From Blastochloris tepida (lineage in GTDB: Bacteria; Pseudomonadota; Alphaproteobacteria; Rhizobiales; Xanthobacteraceae): DNA of 64,000 bases. Below, one piece after another: positions 59,790 through 64,000 of this stretch (position 1 is its first letter; each line of letters starts with the position of its first letter). A program made the translations under genes and the position numbers. The stretch lies in the NCBI RefSeq assembly GCF_003966715.1, contig NZ_AP018907.1, positions 3,212,001 through 3,276,000 on the forward strand. Reading direction: 5' to 3'. The notes beneath the pieces were generated by a model. The model was not told where the DNA came from. It ran no database searches and saw only the letters and a list, made by a program, of their open reading frames with translations.

Positions 59790-61312
59790 TGGCCAAGCGC
59801 ACCACGACCTTCGTCTGCCAAGCCTGCGGCGCGGTCTATACCCGCTGGCAGGGCAAGTGCGACGCCTGCGGCGAGTGGAACACCATCGCCGAGGAGGCGA
59901 GCCCGCTCGCCAGCGCGCCGGCGGCGCAGCGCCCCGGCCGCAAGGGCCGCCTCGTGGCGCTGGAGACGCTGGCCGGCGGCAGCGCCGATGCGCCGCGCAC
60001 CCCGAGCGGCATCCATGAGCTCGACCGCGTCACCGGCGGCGGCTTCGTGCGCGGCTCGGTGATCCTGATCGGCGGCGACCCCGGCATCGGCAAGTCGACG
60101 CTGCTGATCCAGGCCGCCGCCGCCATGGCCGGCCGCGGCGAGCGGGTGGTCTATGTCTCGGGCGAGGAGGCGACCGGGCAAGTGCGGCTGCGCGCCGAGC
60201 GGCTGGGCCTTGCCGGCGCCAAGGTGGCGCTCGCCGCCGAGACCAATGTCGAGGACATTCTGGCGACGCTTTCCGACGATCCGCCGCCGCGGCTGGCGGT
60301 GATCGATTCGATCCAGACCATGTGGACCGACGCGGTGGACTCGGCGCCGGGCACGGTGGCCCAGGTGCGCGGCTCGGCCCAGGCGCTGATCCGCTACGCC
60401 AAGACCAGCGGCGCGGCGGTGATCCTGGTCGGCCACGTCACCAAGGACGGCCAGATCGCCGGCCCGCGCGTGGTCGAGCACATGGTGGATGCGGTACTCT
60501 CGTTCGAGGGCGAGGGCGGCCACCATTTCCGCATTCTGCGCGCGCTCAAGAACCGCTTCGGCCCGACCGACGAGATCGGCGTGTTCGAGATGACCGGCCG
60601 CGGCCTCGCCGAGGTGGCCAACCCCTCCGAGCTGTTCCTGTCGGAGCGCGATCTCGGCGCGCCGGGCACCGCGGTGTTTGCCGGCATGGAGGGCACGCGG
60701 CCGCTCCTGGTCGAGATCCAGGCGCTGGTGGCGCCGAGCCCGCTCGGCACGCCGCGCCGCGCGGTGGTGGGGTGGGATTCCAACCGGCTGGCCATGGTGA
60801 TCGCCGTGCTGGAGGCCCATTGCGGCGTGCGGCTTGGCCAGCACGACGTCTATCTCAACGTCGCCGGCGGCCTGCGCATCGGCGAGCCCGCCGCCGATCT
60901 CGCCGCCGCCGCGGCGCTGGTGTCCTCGCTCACCGGAGCGGCGCTGCCGGCGGACGCGGTCTATTTCGGCGAGGTGAGCCTGTCGGGGGCGATCCGGCCG
61001 GTGGCGCATGCGGCGGCCCGCCTCAAGGAGGCGATGAAGCTCGGCTTCAAGCGCGCGGTGTGCCCGGAGGGCGGACGCGAGCCGGTCGAGCCGGGGCTCG
61101 CGCTCGCCGCGACCGGCGCGCTTGCCGGCCTCGTCGCCGACATCGCAGCCGAGGCGCCGCGCCGTGAGCGGAGGGAAGACCCGCGGCGCGAGCGGGAGGA
61201 GTCGCCGCGGCGCGAGCGCAAAGATGACCCGCGGCGCGAGCGGAACGAACCACCGCGCCGCGAAAGCCCCGATCGTCCCCCGGCTGTCACAAGCCGGCGA
61301 CAAGACGGGTGA
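59789..61312 (+). CDS. radA: DNA repair protein RadA with charged repeat tail
   Basis: RadA is a RecA-like helicase that drives branch migration in recombination. The 507-residue protein has the zinc finger FVCQACGAVYTRWQGKCDAC, Walker A GGDPGIGKSTLL, Walker B LAVIDSIQTMW, the family motif LKNRFGPTDEIG, and the Lon-like C-terminal domain (LNVAGGLRIGEPAADLAAA). After it, residues 457-496 are five 8-residue repeats beginning PRRE, which is unusual. The ATG at 59789 overlaps the PIN gene stop (TGATG). So radA has no leader of its own and depends on upstream transcription. Confidence 0.96.
   Translation: MAKRTTTFVCQACGAVYTRWQGKCDACGEWNTIAEEASPLASAPAAQRPGRKGRLVALETLAGGSADAPRTPSGIHELDRVTGGGFVRGSVILIGGDPGIGKSTLLIQAAAAMAGRGERVVYVSGEEATGQVRLRAERLGLAGAKVALAAETNVEDILATLSDDPPPRLAVIDSIQTMWTDAVDSAPGTVAQVRGSAQALIRYAKTSGAAVILVGHVTKDGQIAGPRVVEHMVDAVLSFEGEGGHHFRILRALKNRFGPTDEIGVFEMTGRGLAEVANPSELFLSERDLGAPGTAVFAGMEGTRPLLVEIQALVAPSPLGTPRRAVVGWDSNRLAMVIAVLEAHCGVRLGQHDVYLNVAGGLRIGEPAADLAAAAALVSSLTGAALPADAVYFGEVSLSGAIRPVAHAAARLKEAMKLGFKRAVCPEGGREPVEPGLALAATGALAGLVADIAAEAPRRERREDPRREREESPRRERKDDPRRERNEPPRRESPDRPPAVTSRRQDG
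61157..61276 (+). repeat. five 24-bp in-frame repeats at the 3' end of radA
   Basis: The units encode PRRERRED, PRREREES, PRRERKDD, PRRERNEP and PRRESPDR. They share the core CCGCGGCGCGAGCG and keep the reading frame. Confidence 0.85.
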
Positions 61313-61408
61313 CTTTCGGCGCGCGGCAAGGGTATAGAGGGCTGCGCGCCTTGCCGTTCCATCCTTCCCGTCCCGCCCGAAAGCGCCGACTCTTCCCGGC
61401 GATATGCT

Positions 61409-61969
61409 ATGCCGCTGACCCCTCTCGACATCGCATTGCTCGTCATCATGCTGATCTCCGGGCTGCTCGCCATGGTGCGCGGGCTGGTCCGGGAACTGTT
61501 CTCGATCGGCTCCTGGATCGCCGCCGGTGCCGCCGCGGCGGTGTTCTATCCGCAGGTGCTGCCGTTCGCCCGCCAGTACATCAGCCATGACACGCTGGCG
61601 CTCGCCGCCTCGGCCGCCGGCATCTTCCTCGTCACGCTGCTGGTGGTGTGGATCCTCACCGCCCAGATTTCCGACGCCATCCTGGACAGCCGGATCGGCG
61701 CGCTCGACCGCTCGCTCGGCTTCGTGTTCGGGCTCGGGCGCGGCCTGATCGTGATGGTGGTCGCCTTCCTGTTCCTGACCTGGCTCCTGGAGGACAAGCA
61801 GCCGGCCTGGATCAAGGAGGCCAAGTCCTACACAGTGCTGCGCTCCACCGGCGACTGGCTGATGTCGCTGCTGCCGGACGATCCCGAGGCGATGCTGCGC
61901 AACCTGAAGCCGCCCAAGGATGACGCCGAGCCCGCCGCCCAGCCGCGCCCCCCGGGCACGAAACCGTGA
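61409..61969 (+). CDS. cvpA: CvpA family membrane protein
   Basis: CvpA-family proteins are inner-membrane proteins linked to colicin V production and envelope stress; in many bacteria the gene lies next to purF, as here. The 186-residue protein has four transmembrane segments: IALLVIMLISGLLAMVRGLV, IGSWIAAGAAAAVFYPQVL, ALAASAAGIFLVTLLVVWIL and LIVMVVAFLFLTWLL. The typical stretch DSRIGALDRSLGFVFGLGRG lies between the third and fourth. A polar tail follows. Molecular function is unknown. Confidence 0.93.
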   Translation: MPLTPLDIALLVIMLISGLLAMVRGLVRELFSIGSWIAAGAAAAVFYPQVLPFARQYISHDTLALAASAAGIFLVTLLVVWILTAQISDAILDSRIGALDRSLGFVFGLGRGLIVMVVAFLFLTWLLEDKQPAWIKEAKSYTVLRSTGDWLMSLLPDDPEAMLRNLKPPKDDAEPAAQPRPPGTKP

Positions 61970-62090
61970 TGGGACTTCCGGATCGGCACGGCCGGCGGCA
62001 CCTGATACAAGGCAGCCCGATGACGGGCCGCGAGCTTGCGCGGTGACGGCTGCGGCGCCGGCCCGATTTCCATTTCCGGCACAGCACAGG

Positions 62091-63560
62091 ATGCACGACA
62101 TGATCGGGCGCGATGAGGATTTGGACGGCGACACCCTGCGCGAGGAGTGCGGGGTGTTCGGCATTTTCGGCCATCCCGATGCCGCCGCCATCACCGCGCT
62201 GGGCCTGCACGCGCTGCAGCACCGCGGCCAGGAGGCCGCCGGCATCGTCACCTTCGACGGCCAGCGCTTCCATTCCGAACGCCGGCTCGGCCTCGTCGGC
62301 GACACCTTCTCCGACCCCGCCGTCATCGCCCAGCTTGCCGGCGATTCGGCGATCGGCCACGTGCGCTACTCCACCACCGGCGAGACCATCCTACGCAACG
62401 TCCAGCCGCTGTTCGCCGAGATCGACGGCGGCGGCTTCGCCATCGGCCACAATGGCAACCTCACCAACGGCCTGACGCTGCGTCATCAATTGGTCAAGGA
62501 CGGCGCCATCTGCCAGTCGACCACCGACACCGAGGTGATGCTGCACCTCGTCGCCCGCTCCAAGCGCAACCGCTTCATCGACCGCTTCGTCGAGGGCCTG
62601 CGCCAGCTCGAGGGCGCCTACGCCTTCGTCGGCCTGACCAACAAGAAGCTGATCGGCGCCCGCGATCCCAACGGCATCCGGCCGCTGGTGCTGGGCATGC
62701 TCGACGGCCACCCGATCCTGACCTCGGAGACCTGCGCGCTCGACATCATCGGCGCGCGCTATGTGCGCGACGTCGAGAATGGCGAAGTGATCGTGGTGTC
62801 GGAGGAGGGCGTGGAGAGCGTGAAGCCGTTCCCGCCGATGCCGCCGCGGCCCTGCATCTTCGAATTCATCTATTTCGCCCGGCCCGATTCGGTGGTGGGC
62901 GGCAAGTCGGTCTATCAGGTGCGCAAGGCCTTCGGCCGCGAGCTGGCGCGCGAGACGGCGGTGGAGGCCGACGTGGTGGTGCCGGTACCCGATTCCGGCG
63001 TGCCGGCGGCGATCGGCTATGCCCAGCATTCCGGCGTGCCCTACGAGCTCGGCATCATCCGCAACCATTATGTCGGGCGCACCTTCATCCAGCCGACCCA
63101 GACCATCCGCGAGATGGGGGTGCGGCTGAAGCACTCGGCCAACCGGGCGGTGGTCAACGGCAAGCGCATCGTGCTGGTCGACGATTCGCTGGTGCGCGGC
63201 ACCACCTCGGTGAAGATCGTGCAGATGATGCGCGATGCCGGCGCCCGCGAGGTGCACTTCCGCATCGCCTCGCCGCCGATCACCCACCCCGACTATTACG
63301 GCATCGACACGCCCGAGCGCGACAAGCTGCTCGCCGCCAATCACGACCTCGACGGCATGCGCCACTATATCGGCGCCGACACGCTGGCCTTCCTGTCGGT
63401 GGACGGGCTCTACCGCGCCATGGGGGTGGAGCAGCGCGACCCATCGCGGCCGCAATTCACCGACCACTGCTTCACCGGCGAGTACCCGACCGCGCTGACC
63501 GACCGCAACGGCGAGGCGCCGCCGCCGCGCCAGCTGTCGCTGCTGGCGGAGGCGAGTTGA
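62091..63560 (+). CDS. purF: amidophosphoribosyltransferase
   Basis: PurF commits PRPP and glutamine to purine synthesis. The 489-residue protein has a short propeptide and then the nucleophile Cys in REECGVFGIFGHPDAAA (Cys becomes N-terminal after cleavage). Glutaminase stretches are LQHRGQEAAGI, IGHVRYSTTGE and GHNGNLTN. The PRPP loop of the transferase domain is RIVLVDDSLVRGTTS. I use the ATG at 62091; the ATG at 62100 has a better spaced AGGA and may be the real start. The order cvpA-purF is conserved. Confidence 0.97.
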   Translation: MHDMIGRDEDLDGDTLREECGVFGIFGHPDAAAITALGLHALQHRGQEAAGIVTFDGQRFHSERRLGLVGDTFSDPAVIAQLAGDSAIGHVRYSTTGETILRNVQPLFAEIDGGGFAIGHNGNLTNGLTLRHQLVKDGAICQSTTDTEVMLHLVARSKRNRFIDRFVEGLRQLEGAYAFVGLTNKKLIGARDPNGIRPLVLGMLDGHPILTSETCALDIIGARYVRDVENGEVIVVSEEGVESVKPFPPMPPRPCIFEFIYFARPDSVVGGKSVYQVRKAFGRELARETAVEADVVVPVPDSGVPAAIGYAQHSGVPYELGIIRNHYVGRTFIQPTQTIREMGVRLKHSANRAVVNGKRIVLVDDSLVRGTTSVKIVQMMRDAGAREVHFRIASPPITHPDYYGIDTPERDKLLAANHDLDGMRHYIGADTLAFLSVDGLYRAMGVEQRDPSRPQFTDHCFTGEYPTALTDRNGEAPPPRQLSLLAEAS

Positions 63561-63610
63561 GGGCGGAGCAGCCGCGCGCCAAATCCCCATTGAGGCCCTG
63601 ACGATCTGAG

Positions 63611-63668
63611 CGTCCGCATTCTTGCCGCAAGAGCAGACACATGCCTTTGCGGAGAATGCTCTGGAGCA
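63611..63668. repeat. intergenic repeat family B, shorter copy
   Basis: CGTCCGCATTCTTGCCGCAA ... TTTGCGGAGAATGCTCTGG is an imperfect palindrome of family B. It is directly followed by the fuller copy. Confidence 0.65.
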
Positions 63669-63767
63669 TCCGCCGATCTGATTGGATCCAGCGGACGCTC
63701 TAGGTTCTTGTTTTATCGCATTTTCTTTCGCAAAACCGGAATCCGCTTTTGCGGGAAATGCTCTAGC
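63669..63767. repeat. intergenic repeat family B, full copy
   Basis: The unit has GATCTGATTGGATCC, GGACGCTCTAGG, then ATCGCATTTTCTTTCGCAAA and the inverted TTTTGCGGGAAATGCTCTAG. It aligns over its whole length with the copy at 52547-52644. It ends 16 bases before the next start codon, so it could influence that gene's expression. Confidence 0.78.
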
Positions 63768-63783
63768 TTTGGAGTGCACACCC

Positions 63784-64000
63784 ATGGACCGTCCGCTCGC
63801 CGGCCGCATCGCTTTGGTCACCGGCGCCTCGCGCGGCATCGGCCGCGCCACCGCCCTCGCGCTCGCCAAGGCCGGCGCCCACGTCATCGCCATTGCCCGT
63901 ACCGAGGGCGGCCTCACCGAGCTCGACGACGAGATCCGCGCGGCCACCGGCGAGAGCGCGACCCTGGTGCCGCTCGACGTCAAGGATGGCGACGGGCTCG
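63784..64000 (+). CDS. SDR family oxidoreductase, 3'-truncated by window edge
   Basis: The visible 72 codons start DRPLAGRIALVTGASRGIGR, containing the Rossmann TGxxxGIG cofactor motif of classical short-chain dehydrogenases. They continue LALAKAGAHVIAIARTEGGL and TLVPLDVKDGDGL. An Arg after the first strand end (IARTE) suggests NADP(H) but this is weak. The catalytic Tyr-x-x-x-Lys lies beyond the window. The position after purF is typical for relatives. The substrate is unknown. Confidence 0.88.
   Translation, partial: MDRPLAGRIALVTGASRGIGRATALALAKAGAHVIAIARTEGGLTELDDEIRAATGESATLVPLDVKDGDGL

Overview
This window is high-GC chromosomal DNA of an alphaproteobacterium, most likely a member of the Hyphomicrobiales (Rhizobiales). 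The signs are a gcrA cell-cycle regulator with clustered GANTC (CcrM) sites, the gene order phoR-pstSCAB-phoU-phoB, the block rimP-nusA-ylxR-infB-rbfA-truB-rpsO-pnp, the FYDLN-acid protein beside aroA-cmk-rpsA, a zinc-ribbon-less AccD, and the TTTCGCAAAA-type intergenic repeats common in this order. No species can be named from the sequence alone. No rRNA, tRNA, CRISPR array, insertion sequence or prophage was seen.

Layout. 1-6.1 kb: 3' part of methylmalonyl-CoA mutase, a large secreted SGNH-type hydrolase and a HerA-like ATPase. 6.2-12.8 kb: a degenerate receiver protein, an M20 dipeptidase, a membrane GGDEF-EAL protein and an aldehyde dehydrogenase. 12.9-16.9 kb: argD-argF-hslO, overlapping by ATGA and divergent from gcrA. 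17.2-25.4 kb: the complete phosphate regulon phoR-pstS-pstC-pstA-pstB-phoU-phoB on the minus strand, with a three-repeat Pho box before pstS. 25.7-28.5 kb: a secreted protein, a flippase-like membrane protein and an RlpA-type protein. 29.0-39.3 kb: the transcription/translation operon rimP to truB, then rpsO and pnp. It is preceded by an intrinsic terminator located in the leader. 39.4-43.3 kb: small membrane and secreted proteins, msrA, and a MarR regulator divergent from a membrane protein across a duplicated operator. 43.3-46.8 kb: rpmH-rnpA-yidC-engB on the minus strand. 46.9-57.8 kb: FYDLN protein, aroA-cmk, rpsA, sppA, ihfB, lapA, trpF-trpB-trpA and accD. 57.9-63.6 kb: an ATPase plus PIN-nuclease pair, then radA, cvpA and purF. 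The window ends inside an SDR gene.

Two accessory modules break the conserved ihfB-lapA-trpFBA-accD stretch. The first is an MNT/HepT toxin-antitoxin pair between lapA and trpF, whose nucleotidyltransferase motif looks destroyed. The second is a lower-GC two-gene cassette after accD, where folC is often found: an SMC/ABC-type DUF3696-like ATPase overlapping a PIN-domain nuclease. The nuclease stop codon overlaps the radA start codon. This ATPase-PIN cassette is the best candidate for an undescribed, possibly anti-phage, system.

The gaps between genes are rich in palindromic repeats of at least three families. One family supplies the stop codon of both gcrA and rlpA. Structured leaders (rimP-nusA, rpsA, argD, the receiver gene) and the MarR operator are the most informative regulatory sites.
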